Source of the DNA: Rhodoferax sp.
GTDB lineage: Bacteria > Pseudomonadota > Gammaproteobacteria > Burkholderiales > Burkholderiaceae_C
Direction of reading: 5' to 3'
Assembly (NCBI RefSeq): GCF_025356155.1
Contig: NZ_JANXUQ010000172.1
Span: 1 to 38,765 of the forward strand
DNA length: 38,765 bases
Under the pieces are notes generated by a model. The model did not search any database. It saw only the letters and a program-made list of their open reading frames with translations, and had not been told where the DNA came from. Shown here one piece after another: positions 25,739-34,561 of this stretch. Each line of letters starts with the position of its first letter. The first letter of the stretch is position 1. The position numbers were made by a program, and so were the translations under genes.

Positions 25739-25910
25739 ACCGTGATTGTCGGGCAAGGAAGTAGTGCGCCCATCTTGCACGGGGCCTAAGCATTGGGTGC
25801 CAACAAGAAACAGCACAACGTGGTGTGCGCGCGTGTGTTGCCGCACCGTCAGCGTGAACCAATAGGGCGACGATGGGCATCCTATCTATCAAGGGATTCA
25901 GGAGAACGAA

Positions 25911-26240
25911 ATGCTTACCCCAACAGAAATCGAATGTCTGCGCGCATGCCAAGAATGCGCAACAGCTTGCCTTCAGTGTGCAACAGCATGTCTGAAGGAA
26001 GACAACCCAAAGCCGATGGCGCGCTGCATCGCCTTGGACTTCGAGTGTGCAGACATATGCCGCTTAGCCGCTACGTCCATCGCTTCCCGCGGTACGCAAA
26101 TGGTCGCCTTGTGCGCTCTTTGCGCCACCGCATGCAAAGCCTGCGCTGCTGAATGTGCCAAACATGCGATGGACCATTGCCAAAAATGCGCCGAGGCGTG
26201 CGAGCGTTGCGCTGATGCCTGCCACAGCATGGCGAAGTAA
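25911..26240 (+). CDS. cytosolic copper storage protein (Csp, four-helix bundle)
   Basis: The 109-residue product has 19 cysteines spaced mostly at CX2C or CX3C (C9, C13, C16, C20, C23, C27 ... C104). This is the pattern of four-helix-bundle copper storage proteins (Csp, DUF326), in which helix-facing thiols fill the core with many Cu(I) ions. No signal peptide is present, so it is the cytosolic (Csp3-like) type. The ATG at 25911 has AGGAG 6 bases upstream. A DUF305 gene follows after 28 bases. It would hold copper that the decayed P-type ATPase nearby cannot export (inference). Confidence 0.92.
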   Translation: MLTPTEIECLRACQECATACLQCATACLKEDNPKPMARCIALDFECADICRLAATSIASRGTQMVALCALCATACKACAAECAKHAMDHCQKCAEACERCADACHSMAK

Positions 26241-26268
26241 TTTTTAACTCTCAACCAAGGAAGCATTC

Positions 26269-26670
26269 ATGAACTACACAGTACGCAAATCAGTTCGGGC
26301 TCAATTCCTCATTCTTGTTGCAGCGCTCTTGCTTGCCTCTACAGCGGTGTGGGCACAAACCGCTATGCCCATGACCGCTACCACTAGCGCACCGAAAGCC
26401 GAGATGCAGAGCAGCATGATGGGTTCGCCCGATATGAAGCAATCGATGAAAGCCGGCATGGACGACATGCAAAAGATGCAGATGTCCGGCGACACGGACA
26501 AGGACTTTGCGATGATGATGAGAATGCACCATCAGCAAGCCTTGGACATGGCGGACATGGAATTGGCGCATGGAAAATCAACGGAGTTGAAAGCCATGGC
26601 GAAAAGAATCATCTCAGGGCAGAAGAAAGAGATTGCCCAATTTGACCAGTGGCTGACGAAGAAAAAATGA
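26269..26670 (+). CDS. DUF305 Met-rich periplasmic protein
   Basis: The 133-residue product has a signal peptide (VRAQFLILVAALLLASTAVWA), a Met-rich linker (MQSSMMGSPDMKQSMKAGMDDMQKMQM) shown here only in part by motif type, and a DUF305 four-helix core. The core is recognised by FAMMMRMHHQQALDMADM and the end RIISGQKKEIAQFDQWL. DUF305 proteins such as CopM bind copper in the periplasm. It lies 28 bases after the Csp gene and is probably co-transcribed. AAGGAAGC is upstream of the ATG. Confidence 0.88.
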   Translation: MNYTVRKSVRAQFLILVAALLLASTAVWAQTAMPMTATTSAPKAEMQSSMMGSPDMKQSMKAGMDDMQKMQMSGDTDKDFAMMMRMHHQQALDMADMELAHGKSTELKAMAKRIISGQKKEIAQFDQWLTKKK

Positions 26671-26702
26671 CTACGAAGTTGTTGAAAAGTTTGGTTTGCC
26701 AC

Positions 26703-27152
26703 TCATCGTTTGGCGAAATAGAGCACACAACCCGCGAGCCGCAATAGCGCTGGGGCTAACAACACCCAACGAAAATCAGAGTGCAGTAAAAAATTACTTG
26801 CACTCATCAACGCAACGGTCAACATACCGGTAAGACCGATGGTTCAGCATGTGCTGCGCAATCGCAATCGCAATCGCAATCGCAATGGCATCGCTACGCG
26901 AGCAACATACACGGTCAGTACGCCGCAGCCTGTAATGAAGCCTCCCATGACGATAAACACCCGCTGCAACCAAACCTCAAGACCCGGGGTATTGGACCGG
27001 ACCTGATCGCCTGCGACGCCCATAAAACGCAGGTCTTCTGGCAACAAAGGAGGTCTTAGAAAAATAAAGTACAGGCCCAGGACCACAAGCCAAGCTCCGC
27101 AAGCGGTCAGCATCGAGGTCGAAACCGCTTGGGCTTTAACTAGTGAAGCCAT
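26703..27152 (-). pseudogene. broken membrane protein gene
   Basis: The reading frame encodes two membrane segments (TACGAWLVVLGLYFIFL; VFIVMGGFITGCGVLTVYVA), then the repeat-encoded LRLRLRLRLR and a TGA at 26844-26846. In the same frame the sequence continues as TGMLTVALMSASNFLL and FRWVLLAPALLRLAGCVLYF, clearly further membrane segments, to a TGA at 26703. So one nonsense codon, right after an unnatural Arg/Leu repeat, interrupts an otherwise 149-residue gene. Function unknown. It is the fifth gene of the lipoprotein-lemA-ygcG-TPM operon, 18 bases after the TPM gene. Confidence 0.75.
26857..26886 (-). repeat. (CGCAAT)5 hexanucleotide tandem repeat
   Basis: Five perfect tandem copies of CGCAAT (plus strand) lie inside the broken membrane gene and encode alternating Leu-Arg on the minus strand. 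Unit length 6 keeps the frame, so slippage changes protein length by two residues per unit. The repeat lies 10 bases before the premature stop. Confidence 0.95.
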
Positions 27153-27170
27153 TTTTCACACCGGATCATT

Positions 27171-27668
27171 TCAAACCAGAACCGGTTTGTCTGGCAACTC
27201 GTTTCGGTTAACTCCGTCAGCAGGAAAGTGCTTGGACAAGTGCTGGGTGAGTGCTTTTATACCGGTGACGACGCCGCCTTCATAGTTCGACTGCTTGAAG
27301 TCGCCCTCCATCTGACGGCAAATCTTGCTCCACGCTTCAAGATCTATCTTGGCGTGAATGCCGCGGTCCGCCACGATCTCTACCGCCCGGTCCGCGAGCA
27401 ACAGGTAAATCAACAAACCGTTGTTGTGCTCGGTATCCCAAACGCGCAGTTGCGCAAACAGTTCAATCGCGCGGTCTCGGGGTGACTGTCCCTTGAACAG
27501 CGCAGCGCCGTCCAACGCGTCTTCCACTGCAAATCGGATCTCACCAACATGCGCGGCCTCGCTGGCCTTGATGGTCTGCTCAATCGCCTTCAACGTGTGT
27601 GGAGGAAAAGCCTTTGTGACCTGGTGTTGGGTGGTCAGCAAATGCTTGACGATGCGTTTGAATTTCAT
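27171..27668 (-). CDS. TPM-domain protein
   Basis: The 165-residue protein carries a TPM domain (about residues 20-150). It is recognised by the HVGEIRFAVEDALDG strand-helix and by LRVWDTEHNNGLLIYLLLADRAVEIVADRG, the same fold as the YgcG N-domain next to it. There is no signal peptide or membrane segment, so unlike YgcG it is probably cytosolic or membrane-associated. The ATG at 27668 is chosen, with GGAGG upstream. The GTG at 27677 overlaps the neighbouring stop. In other bacteria, this type of gene follows ygcG and lemA. Function unknown. Confidence 0.82.
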   Translation of the reverse strand: MKFKRIVKHLLTTQHQVTKAFPPHTLKAIEQTIKASEAAHVGEIRFAVEDALDGAALFKGQSPRDRAIELFAQLRVWDTEHNNGLLIYLLLADRAVEIVADRGIHAKIDLEAWSKICRQMEGDFKQSNYEGGVVTGIKALTQHLSKHFPADGVNRNELPDKPVLV

Positions 27669-27670
27669 GA

Positions 27671-28540
27671 TTACCACCTCCCCGACGCGCCACCACCACC
27701 GAAACCGCCACCACCGCCACTAAAACCGCCACCCCCACCTCCACGTCCGCCGCCTCCCATGCCGCCGTAATAACCACCGACTCCACGTCCCAGCATGCCA
27801 CCGCCCAGCAGCGTGACCAACAGCGCAACCACACCAGCCCCCACGGCCATCGCCACCGCGCCGAGCGCAAACCAGGCAATCACAGCGACGACGCCACCCG
27901 TCACCACCGAGCCCATCACTTTGCCCAAAACACTGCGCAGCACCCCGCCAACCGCCAGGGCAACGATAAAGAATACGGGTAACGACTGCTGCATGTTGCT
28001 CTGGCTCTCGCCACGCACGCCGCTAGGCACTGGCAGGGGTTCGCCCTCTACAACGCGGATGATTTGCGCGACCCCAGCGGTGATACCGCCAAAATATTCT
28101 TGTGCCTTGAACTGCGGCAGCATGGTCTCACTGATGATGCGTTTGCTGGTGACGTCGGTCAGCGCGCCTTCGAGCCCGTAGCCGACCTCGATGCGCACCG
28201 CGCGGTCGTTCTTGGCAACCACCAGAATGGCGCCGTCATCGACGCGCTTGCGCCCGAGCTTCCACTTTTCGGCAACGCGCAAAGCGAACTGCTCGATTTC
28301 TTCGGGCGCTGTCGTGGCGACCATCAGCACCGCCAGCTGACTGCCCTTCTTGGCCTCAAACGCGACCAGCGTTTGCTCCAGAGTCGCTTTTTGCTCCGCA
28401 GTGAGTGTGCCGGTCTGGTCAATGACATGCCCGGTCAGTGGGGGAACCGGAACCTGCGCTGCGGCCAGCGCAGTCCAGGCGAGCGCGAACACCAGCAGCA
28501 GTGCCCGGCCGACTGTATGGATGGCCTTGCCGGTGATCAC
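27671..28540 (-). CDS. YgcG-family TPM protein with glycine-rich tail
   Basis: The 289-residue protein has a signal segment (ALLLVFALAWTALAAAQ), a periplasmic TPM domain (about 36-165: VIDQTGTLTAEQKATLEQTL; VGYGLEGALTD), a hydrophobic region with two to three helices (VTGGVVAVIAWFALGAVAM), and a Gly-rich C-terminus (GGGGRGGGGGGFSGGGGGF). This matches YgcG-type proteins partnered with LemA, thought to act in envelope stress. The GTG start overlaps the lemA stop by four bases. The TPM gene follows immediately. Confidence 0.88.
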   Translation of the reverse strand: MITGKAIHTVGRALLLVFALAWTALAAAQVPVPPLTGHVIDQTGTLTAEQKATLEQTLVAFEAKKGSQLAVLMVATTAPEEIEQFALRVAEKWKLGRKRVDDGAILVVAKNDRAVRIEVGYGLEGALTDVTSKRIISETMLPQFKAQEYFGGITAGVAQIIRVVEGEPLPVPSGVRGESQSNMQQSLPVFFIVALAVGGVLRSVLGKVMGSVVTGGVVAVIAWFALGAVAMAVGAGVVALLVTLLGGGMLGRGVGGYYGGMGGGGRGGGGGGFSGGGGGFGGGGASGRW

Positions 28541-29169
28541 TGGGCTACCCCAGACGCAGGGCCTGTGGGTTTGGTCGGCACGGCGTCAAAACTAACCGTG
28601 GGCGGTTTAGAGATTTCCTTTTCATTCTCGACGGTGAAATTGGCTTTCTCTTTGTAGCCCATCGCCATAGCGGTCAGATTGGATGGGAAAGAGCGCACCG
28701 TCACGTTATAGCTTTGCACCGCAGTGATATAACGGTTGCGGGCGACGGTGATGCGGTTCTCAGTACCCTCCAGCTGGGCAGACAGATCGCGAAAACCCTG
28801 GTTGGCCTTGAGGGACGGATAACTTTCTGAAACGGCCATCAACCGGGACAACGCACCGGTCAATTGGCCCTGCGCCTGTTGAAATTTCTGAAAGGCCGCC
28901 GGGTCGTTGACCAGCTCTGGCGTGGCCTGGATGGATGTGGCCTTGGATCGCGCTTCGACCACCTTGGTCAGCGTGTCCTGTTCAAACTTTGCCTCGCCCT
29001 TGACCGTGCTGACCAAATTAGGAACCAGGTCCGCACGACGCTGGTATTGGTTGACAACCTCGGACCAGCTCGCCTTGACCTGCTCATCGTTGGTTTGAAA
29101 CGTGTTGTAGCCGCAGCCTGTGAGGCTCAGTGCCAGGGTTGCCGCAAGGGCCGTCGATAGTTTTCGCAT
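28537..29169 (-). CDS. lemA: LemA family lipoprotein
   Basis: The 210-residue LemA-family protein has a lipoprotein signal (MRKLSTALAATLALSLTGC, C19) and the long helical core. The core is recognised by VKASWSEVVNQYQRRADLVPNL and ENRITVARNRYITAVQSYN. LemA proteins are membrane-anchored and of unclear role, often encoded with YgcG/TPM proteins. The start at 29169 has GAGGAAACC upstream. The longer frame to 29262 would overlap the upstream lipoprotein gene. It is the second gene of a five-gene operon. Confidence 0.92.
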   Translation of the reverse strand: MRKLSTALAATLALSLTGCGYNTFQTNDEQVKASWSEVVNQYQRRADLVPNLVSTVKGEAKFEQDTLTKVVEARSKATSIQATPELVNDPAAFQKFQQAQGQLTGALSRLMAVSESYPSLKANQGFRDLSAQLEGTENRITVARNRYITAVQSYNVTVRSFPSNLTAMAMGYKEKANFTVENEKEISKPPTVSFDAVPTKPTGPASGVAQ

Positions 29170-29188
29170 GGTTTCCTCTTTTAAATCT

Positions 29189-29566
29189 TCAGGGTTTAGC
29201 CAACGCAGCCGATTGCCGGTGATGCGTGGCCAACATGTCGTAGTCCGCAGCCATGGCCTCATAACCCGTGATCAGTGAGTTGCAATGGGTTTCCATATTG
29301 GCGTTGCCGCGCCCATTGGCCACTTGCCGTTGGTAGGCCTTGATCATGTCACGGTGCTCTGCCGCTTTGACCCGCGCCGCCGCCGCTTCACCGTCGTAGT
29401 AGGCCACCAGCGCTTCATGGTCGGTGCGGGTATGTGCCGCTTCAATCCGCTGTTGCAAATTCAGCGTTGGTGCGGACTTTGCCGTGTCAGCGCAGCCACT
29501 CAGCGCAAGACTGCCAAAAAGCATGGCCGAAGCGGCGAAACGCGCGAACTTGAAAATCGTGCACAT
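29189..29566 (-). CDS. hypothetical lipoprotein
   Basis: The 125-residue protein has a lipobox LALSGC (C25) after a hydrophobic signal, then a soluble helical domain. That domain includes HEALVAYYDGEAAAARVKAAEHR and a C-terminal pair of helices (ALITGYEAMAADYDMLATHHR-like). I do not recognise the family. It is first in the lemA operon, with AGGAGA before the ATG and a 19-base gap to lemA. An outer-membrane or periplasmic anchor role is plausible only by context. Confidence 0.75.
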   Translation of the reverse strand: MCTIFKFARFAASAMLFGSLALSGCADTAKSAPTLNLQQRIEAAHTRTDHEALVAYYDGEAAAARVKAAEHRDMIKAYQRQVANGRGNANMETHCNSLITGYEAMAADYDMLATHHRQSAALAKP

Positions 29567-29738
29567 ACGGTCTCCTGTTTCCTAATGGCTACTGCGTCGA
29601 ATAGCCAGGCAAAGATTAGCACCCTAAGAGTCTTCAGCAGTTGATATTCATCAACCCCGCCACTCTGAATGCACACAAAAATGGATTGTGACGCGGCGAT
29701 ATGCGCTGTGTCGCCATTCAAGTGAAGGAGTCGCAACC

Positions 29739-30359
29739 ATGAACCGCGATCACCTCAAGCCTGACCCGGCGAACGCGGCTCCCGCTATCCAGCAGGTTCA
29801 AGCAATCGGCATGGTCTACACCTGCCCCATGCACCCCGAGATACGCCAGGACCACCCCGGCAATTGCCCTAAGTGCGGCATGGCGCTGGAGCCGGTGATG
29901 CCCACTTTGGAGGAAGACGACAACTCTGAATTGCGCAACTTCGAGCACCGCTTCTGGTGGACCTTACCGTTCACCGCCATCGTGTTTGTATTGGCCATGG
30001 CGGGCCATCGCCTGCAGTGGATGGACATGGCCGTGCAAATTTAGGTCGAGTTTGCGTTGGCCACGCCGATGGTGCTGTGGGCCGGTTGGCCCTTCCTTGC
30101 GCGCGGCGCGCAGTCCATCATCCACCGCAGCCCCAACATGTGGACGCTGATCGGCTTGGGCACCGATACGGCCTATGTGTACAGCGTGGTGACATAAGGC
30201 AGCTGTGCCGGAGACGAATCGATGCTGACGGGCGAACCACTGCCGGTCAGCAAGCGCGTGGGCGACAAGGTGGGTACCCTCACCGAAGGCCACCCCCGCT
30301 TTGACCGCGCTATCGCGGCCACCGGCTTTGATGCCGACGAGGTGCTGCGCCTGTGGTAG
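29739..30359 (+). pseudogene. copA: decayed copper-exporting P-type ATPase
   Basis: A good start (GGAG, ATG at 29739) opens a 206-codon relic. The N-terminus has the metal-binding motif YTCPMHPEIRQDHPGNCPKC. Transmembrane parts VEFALATPMVLWAGWPFLARG and HRSPNMWTLIGLGTDTAYVYSVV follow. A TAG at 30042 interrupts QI(W)VEF, and a TAA follows YSVVT. The rest is joined fragments: [20 protein letters not shown], then [13 protein letters not shown]. The CPx ion site and most of the actuator, phosphorylation and nucleotide domains are missing, so it cannot pump. Intact Cu(I)-ATPases run about 750-800 residues. The likely product is a short N-terminal metal-binding peptide at most. Confidence 0.9.
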
Positions 30360-30433
30360 ACAAAGTGATGTTCCATTGCGCAATGGCCCACGTGATCGCG
30401 CAGACGCGATATGGGTAATGTCTGGCCTACTTG

Positions 30434-30841
30434 CTAATCATCAAACGGGTTCACCACTGGCACGCCGCAGCCCATAAAGTCGCGCACATTGCGTGTGGCC
30501 AGCACCAACTGGTGCTCCATGGCCGTGGCGGCGATCAGCATATCGGGGGCGCTGCGAACAATGCCTTAGGCCTGAAATTGTCCGCGCATGGCGCCAGCGC
30601 GCTGCGCGACGGTTGGCGTGATGGGGTAAACCGCATGCAGTTGCTCCACCAGCGCGTTGAACAACGCTAATTTTCGGGTGTTGGGCTGCCAAGCCAGGCC
30701 ACAGTGCGCTTCTTCCAAGGTGATGGTCGAAATAGCCATCAACTCCACCGACTGCAACCACTGCATCACGTGTGCGTCGGCTGTTTTTTTGACGAATTCG
30801 CTGATGACATCCGTGTCGGCCAAAACAATGGTGGTGCTCAC
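30434..30841 (-). pseudogene. PIN-domain toxin with internal stop
   Basis: The frame encodes a VapC/FitB-type PIN ribonuclease beginning MSTTIVLADTDVISEFVKK (acidic D9/D11) with ITLEEAHCGL (E43). A TAA at 30566-30568 (codon 92) cuts it. The same frame continues with IVRSAPDMLIAATAMEHQLVLATRNVRDF, which supplies the last acidic motif, to a TAG at 30434. A CAA to TAA change explains it. The toxin is probably inactive. The GTG start is 6 bases after the antitoxin stop. Confidence 0.88.
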
Positions 30842-30847
30842 AGCGGG

Positions 30848-31147
30848 TCAGTTCTGGACGGTGTCAGAAAAGGCATTGCCACGTTGCCACGCGGTTTTCC
30901 GTGGGGAAGACTGTGCTGCGTCAAGCCCGGTTTCGTCTTGCGGCGCAAATTTGTCCCGCAGGCCTTGCACGCGGTCAAAAAGACTTCGCGCATCGGTTTG
31001 CACAGCGACTTGGTTGCGTGCAAAGTAGTCGGTTGACACCAGTACCGCCACCGGTTTATTGCGGTTGGTAATGAATTGGGGCTGCTGCTGCGCGAGCGCA
31101 ATCAGGGACGACAGTTGCTGGCGCGATTGGGCGATTGAAATAGACAT
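30848..31147 (-). CDS. Phd/YefM-type antitoxin
   Basis: The 99-residue product begins MSISIAQSRQQLSSLIALAQ, the N-terminal DNA-binding arrangement of Phd/YefM antitoxins, followed by KPVAVLVSTDYFARN. The C-terminal half (from about residue 50) is the toxin-binding tail. It lies directly before the PIN toxin gene, the usual order for type II toxin-antitoxin operons. The 16-bp perfect palindrome TAATATGTACATATTA (31168-31183), 21 bases upstream, is the probable autoregulatory site. Confidence 0.87.
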   Translation of the reverse strand: MSISIAQSRQQLSSLIALAQQQPQFITNRNKPVAVLVSTDYFARNQVAVQTDARSLFDRVQGLRDKFAPQDETGLDAAQSSPRKTAWQRGNAFSDTVQN

Positions 31148-31167
31148 AAAGACCTTTCATGCACACA

Positions 31168-31183
31168 TAATATGTACATATTA
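31168..31183. promoter_or_regulatory. perfect palindrome, toxin-antitoxin operator
   Basis: TAATATGTACATATTA is a perfect 16-bp palindrome centred on TGTACA, located just upstream of the antitoxin start. AT-rich palindromes at this place are standard binding sites for antitoxins of this class. Confidence 0.7.
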
Positions 31184-31313
31184 GACAGGCATGGCGAGGT
31201 CAAGCCAGATGAAAACTGGACCTAATGGAGAAACTGCAAAAAAGAACGACGTATCGTCCCCGGGAACGACGACGGTGATCGCGCGGGCGAGATAGAAGGA
31301 AGATGCCTGTCGG

Positions 31314-31374
31314 CACTACTATCAACTTGATAGCGGCATACGCATATTCCACGAGGGCTACAGCCCGATTTCAT
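31314..31374 (+). repeat. dispersed repeat copy D (intergenic)
   Basis: The best-preserved copy: ACTATCAACTTGATAGC, a GC-rich spacer, then ATATTCCACGAGGGCTACAGCC. It lies between the antitoxin operon and the cusA stop, outside any gene. The core is the same as in copies A and B inside purL. Confidence 0.85.
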
Positions 31375-31426
31375 CACGACAAATTAGCAGTAAACCTAAA
31401 TTGGGGTATGCAGGCTTATTTCCAGG

Positions 31427-34400
31427 CTATTTGCTGTGAAGCAGCCGCCTGCGCCGCATCAGCAAATACGCCGCCGGAACCACAAACATCGACAACAGCG
31501 GCGCCGTGATCATGCCGCCCACCATAGGCGCGGCAATGCGCTGCATCACTTCGGAGCCGGTGCCTGTTCCCCACATGATGGGGAACAGGCCAGCCAGAAT
31601 CACCGCAACCGTCATCGCCTTGGGGCGCACCCGCAGCACGGCCCCATCCATGATGGCGTCCAGCAAATCGTCTGCCGTGGTCTTACCCTGGGCGATGCGC
31701 GCATCCCACTCCTGCTTGAGGTACAGCAGCATGATGACGCCGAACTCTGCCGACACACCGGCCAGCGCGATGAAGCCCACCGCCCCGGCCACCGACAGGT
31801 TGTAGCCCAGCAGGTACAGCAGCCAAATGCCGCCCACCAGCGCAAACGGCAGCGTCAGCATGATCAGCAGCGCCTCGCCCAGGCTGTTGAAGGTCAGATA
31901 CAGCAACACAAAGATGATCAGCAGCGTGAAGGGCACCACCAGCTTGAGCTTGGCGGTAGCGCGCTCCAGAAACTCAAACTGCCCGGACCAGGAGATGGAA
32001 TAGCCGGGTGGCAACGCCACTTGCTTGGCAACAGCCGCCTGCATGTCTTGCACGGCAGAGCGCAAATCACGGCCACGAATATCCACATAGACCCAGCCCG
32101 ACAAACGCGCGTTTTCGCTACGCAGCATGGGTGGGCCGTCGGTGACACGCACATCGGCCACGTCGGACAACACCAAGCGCTGGCCGCGTTCGGTGATGAT
32201 GGGCAGGCTGCGCAGTTTGTCCAGCGAGTCGCGTGTTTCACGCGGGTAACGCACATTGATGGGGAAGCGTTGCAGGCCGTCCACCACCTCACCGATGTTG
32301 TCACCGCCCACCGCCGAGCTGATGACCGATTGCACGTCGGCGATGTTCAGGCCAAAGCGTGCGGCGGCGTCGCGCCGGATGTTGACATCCACATAGCGGC
32401 CACCGGTCAGGCGTTCGGCCAAGGCGCTGCTGACGCCAGGCACGTCCTTCAATGCGCGTTCGATCTCCCCGGTTAATCGATCAATGGTGGCCAGGTCGGT
32501 CCCCGCCACCTTGACCCCGACCGGGCTCTTGATGCCAGTGGCCAGCATGTCGATGCGGTTGCGGATCGGTGGCACCCAGATGTTGGACAAGCCCGGCACC
32601 TTGACGATAGCGTCCAGCTCCTCGACCAGCTTGTCCTGCGTCATGCCAGGCCGCCATTGGTCACGCGGCTTGAATTGGATGGTGGTTTCAAACATCTCCA
32701 ACGGCGCAGGGTCAGTGGCGGTCTCCGCCCTGCCCGCCTTGCCGTATACGCTGGCCACCTCGGGGACAGTCTTGATCAAGCGGTCCGTCTGTTGCAACAA
32801 CTCGGTAGCCTTGCCCGCGGACAGCCCGGGCAGCGCGGACGGCATGTACAGCAGGTCGCCCTCGTCCAGGCGTGGCATGAATTCGCCGCCTATATGTTGC
32901 AGGGGCCACAGGCTAAGTACCAATGTTATGGCCGCGACCACCAGCGTCAACTTGGGCGCACGCAGCACCACGCTCAACAGCGGCCGATAGATGGCAATCA
33001 ACAGGCGATTCAGCGGATTGGCCTTTTCATCGGGTATACGACCACGTATTAAATATCCCATCAACACCGGAATCAGCGTGGCCGATAAACCAGCGGCGGC
33101 GGCCATCGCATAGGTCTTGGTAAAAGCCAGCGGCGAGAACAAGCGCCCTTCTTGCGCCTCCAGCGTAAACACGGGGATGAAGGATAGCGTGATGATCAAC
33201 AGCGAGAAAAACAACGCCGGGCCCACCTCGGCTGCGGCATCGCCAACGACCTGCCAGCGCGCCTCGCCCTGCAGCGTTTCACCGGGATGGTCGTGGCCCC
33301 ATTGCTCAATGTGTTTGTGGGCGTTTTCTATCATCACCACCGCCGCATCGACCATGGCGCCAATGGCAATCGCAATGCCGCCCAGCGACATGATGTTGGC
33401 ATTGACGCCCTGGTAGTGCATGACGATAAAAGCCGCCAGAACGCCCAACGGCAGCGAGATGATGGCCACCAGGGCCGAGCGCAGGTGGAACAGAAAGATA
33501 AAACACACCACGGCGACCACCGCAAACTCTTCCAGCAGCTTGTGGGTGAGGTTGTCTACGGCTCGGGTGATCAGGCCCGAGCGGTCGTAGGTCGGCACAA
33601 TTTCCACGCCCTTGGGCAGGCTGCCCTGCAGGGAATTGAGCTTGGCTTTGACAGCGGCAATGGTCTCCAAGGCATTCTTGCCCGAGCGCATCACGATGAC
33701 ACCGCCAACCGCTTCACCCTCCCCGTCCAGCTCGCCGATACCGCGGCGCATTTCGGGGCCCATTTGGATGCGTGCCACATCACCCAAGCGCACCGAGACT
33801 CCGGCAGAGGTCGTCACCAACGGTATGGCGCGAAAGTCGTCCAGGCTTTGCAGATAGCCCGACGCACGCACCATGTATTCGGCCTCGCCTAACTCCAGCA
33901 CCGATCCACCGGCCTCCTGGTTGCCCTTCTGAATGGCTTCCACGACTTTGGTATGGGGAATGGCATAGGCGGCCAGCTTGTCGGGGTCCAGCACCACCTG
34001 GTATTGGCGCACCATGCCGCCCACCGACGCCACCTCGGCCACATTCGGCACGGTCTTTAACTCGTACTTTAAAAACCAGTCTTGCAGCGCGCGCAGTTGC
34101 GATGCATCCTGGACGCCGCTGCGGTCCACTAACGCATATTGGTAAATCCAGCCAACGCCGGTAGCATCCGGCCCTATCGACGCCTTGGCCGCAGCGGGCA
34201 GGCGCGATTGCACCTGGTTCAGGTATTCCAGCACCCGAGACCGCGCCCAGTACAGGTCGGTGCCATCCTCAAACAGCACATAGACAAACGAGTCGCCAAA
34301 GAACGAGTAACCGCGCACGGTCTTGGCGCCGGGCACTGACAACATGGTGGTGGTTAGCGGATAGGTCACCTGGTTCTCCACCAGGCGCGGGGCCTGGCCG

Positions 34401-34561
34401 GGGTAGCTGGTGCGGATGATGACTTGCACGTCGGACAGGTCTGGCAAGGCGTCCAGCGGCGTCTTGACGACCGCGTAGATGCCCCAGGCGCACAGCCCCA
34501 GCGTGGCCAGCAACACCAGGAAACGGTTGCCAATGGACCAGCGGATCAGCCGGGCGATCAT
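31427..34561 (-). CDS. cusA: CusA/CzcA-type RND heavy-metal efflux pump
   Basis: The 1044-residue RND permease (proton-driven inner-membrane pump of the tripartite metal efflux system) starts [22 protein letters not shown]. The conserved TM4 segment [16 protein letters not shown] (about 400-413) carries the proton-relay acidic residues typical of the HME-RND group. Many Met residues occur in the porter part, but I cannot locate the CusA copper Met triad securely, so Cu/Ag specificity versus Zn/Co (CzcA) is inferred from the neighbouring copper genes. The ATG overlaps the cusB stop (ATGA). The gene ends at 31427 with TAG. Confidence 0.92.
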   Translation of the reverse strand: MIARLIRWSIGNRFLVLLATLGLCAWGIYAVVKTPLDALPDLSDVQVIIRTSYPGQAPRLVENQVTYPLTTTMLSVPGAKTVRGYSFFGDSFVYVLFEDGTDLYWARSRVLEYLNQVQSRLPAAAKASIGPDATGVGWIYQYALVDRSGVQDASQLRALQDWFLKYELKTVPNVAEVASVGGMVRQYQVVLDPDKLAAYAIPHTKVVEAIQKGNQEAGGSVLELGEAEYMVRASGYLQSLDDFRAIPLVTTSAGVSVRLGDVARIQMGPEMRRGIGELDGEGEAVGGVIVMRSGKNALETIAAVKAKLNSLQGSLPKGVEIVPTYDRSGLITRAVDNLTHKLLEEFAVVAVVCFIFLFHLRSALVAIISLPLGVLAAFIVMHYQGVNANIMSLGGIAIAIGAMVDAAVVMIENAHKHIEQWGHDHPGETLQGEARWQVVGDAAAEVGPALFFSLLIITLSFIPVFTLEAQEGRLFSPLAFTKTYAMAAAAGLSATLIPVLMGYLIRGRIPDEKANPLNRLLIAIYRPLLSVVLRAPKLTLVVAAITLVLSLWPLQHIGGEFMPRLDEGDLLYMPSALPGLSAGKATELLQQTDRLIKTVPEVASVYGKAGRAETATDPAPLEMFETTIQFKPRDQWRPGMTQDKLVEELDAIVKVPGLSNIWVPPIRNRIDMLATGIKSPVGVKVAGTDLATIDRLTGEIERALKDVPGVSSALAERLTGGRYVDVNIRRDAAARFGLNIADVQSVISSAVGGDNIGEVVDGLQRFPINVRYPRETRDSLDKLRSLPIITERGQRLVLSDVADVRVTDGPPMLRSENARLSGWVYVDIRGRDLRSAVQDMQAAVAKQVALPPGYSISWSGQFEFLERATAKLKLVVPFTLLIIFVLLYLTFNSLGEALLIMLTLPFALVGGIWLLYLLGYNLSVAGAVGFIALAGVSAEFGVIMLLYLKQEWDARIAQGKTTADDLLDAIMDGAVLRVRPKAMTVAVILAGLFPIMWGTGTGSEVMQRIAAPMVGGMITAPLLSMFVVPAAYLLMRRRRLLHSK

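Noticed and set aside
26857..26886. Tandem repeats as a CRISPR array
   Set aside because: Units are 6 bases and contiguous without spacers, so this is a microsatellite.
27671..27800. GGT/CCA-rich repetitive stretch as a separate repeat
   Set aside because: It encodes the glycine-rich tail of the YgcG protein and needs no other explanation.
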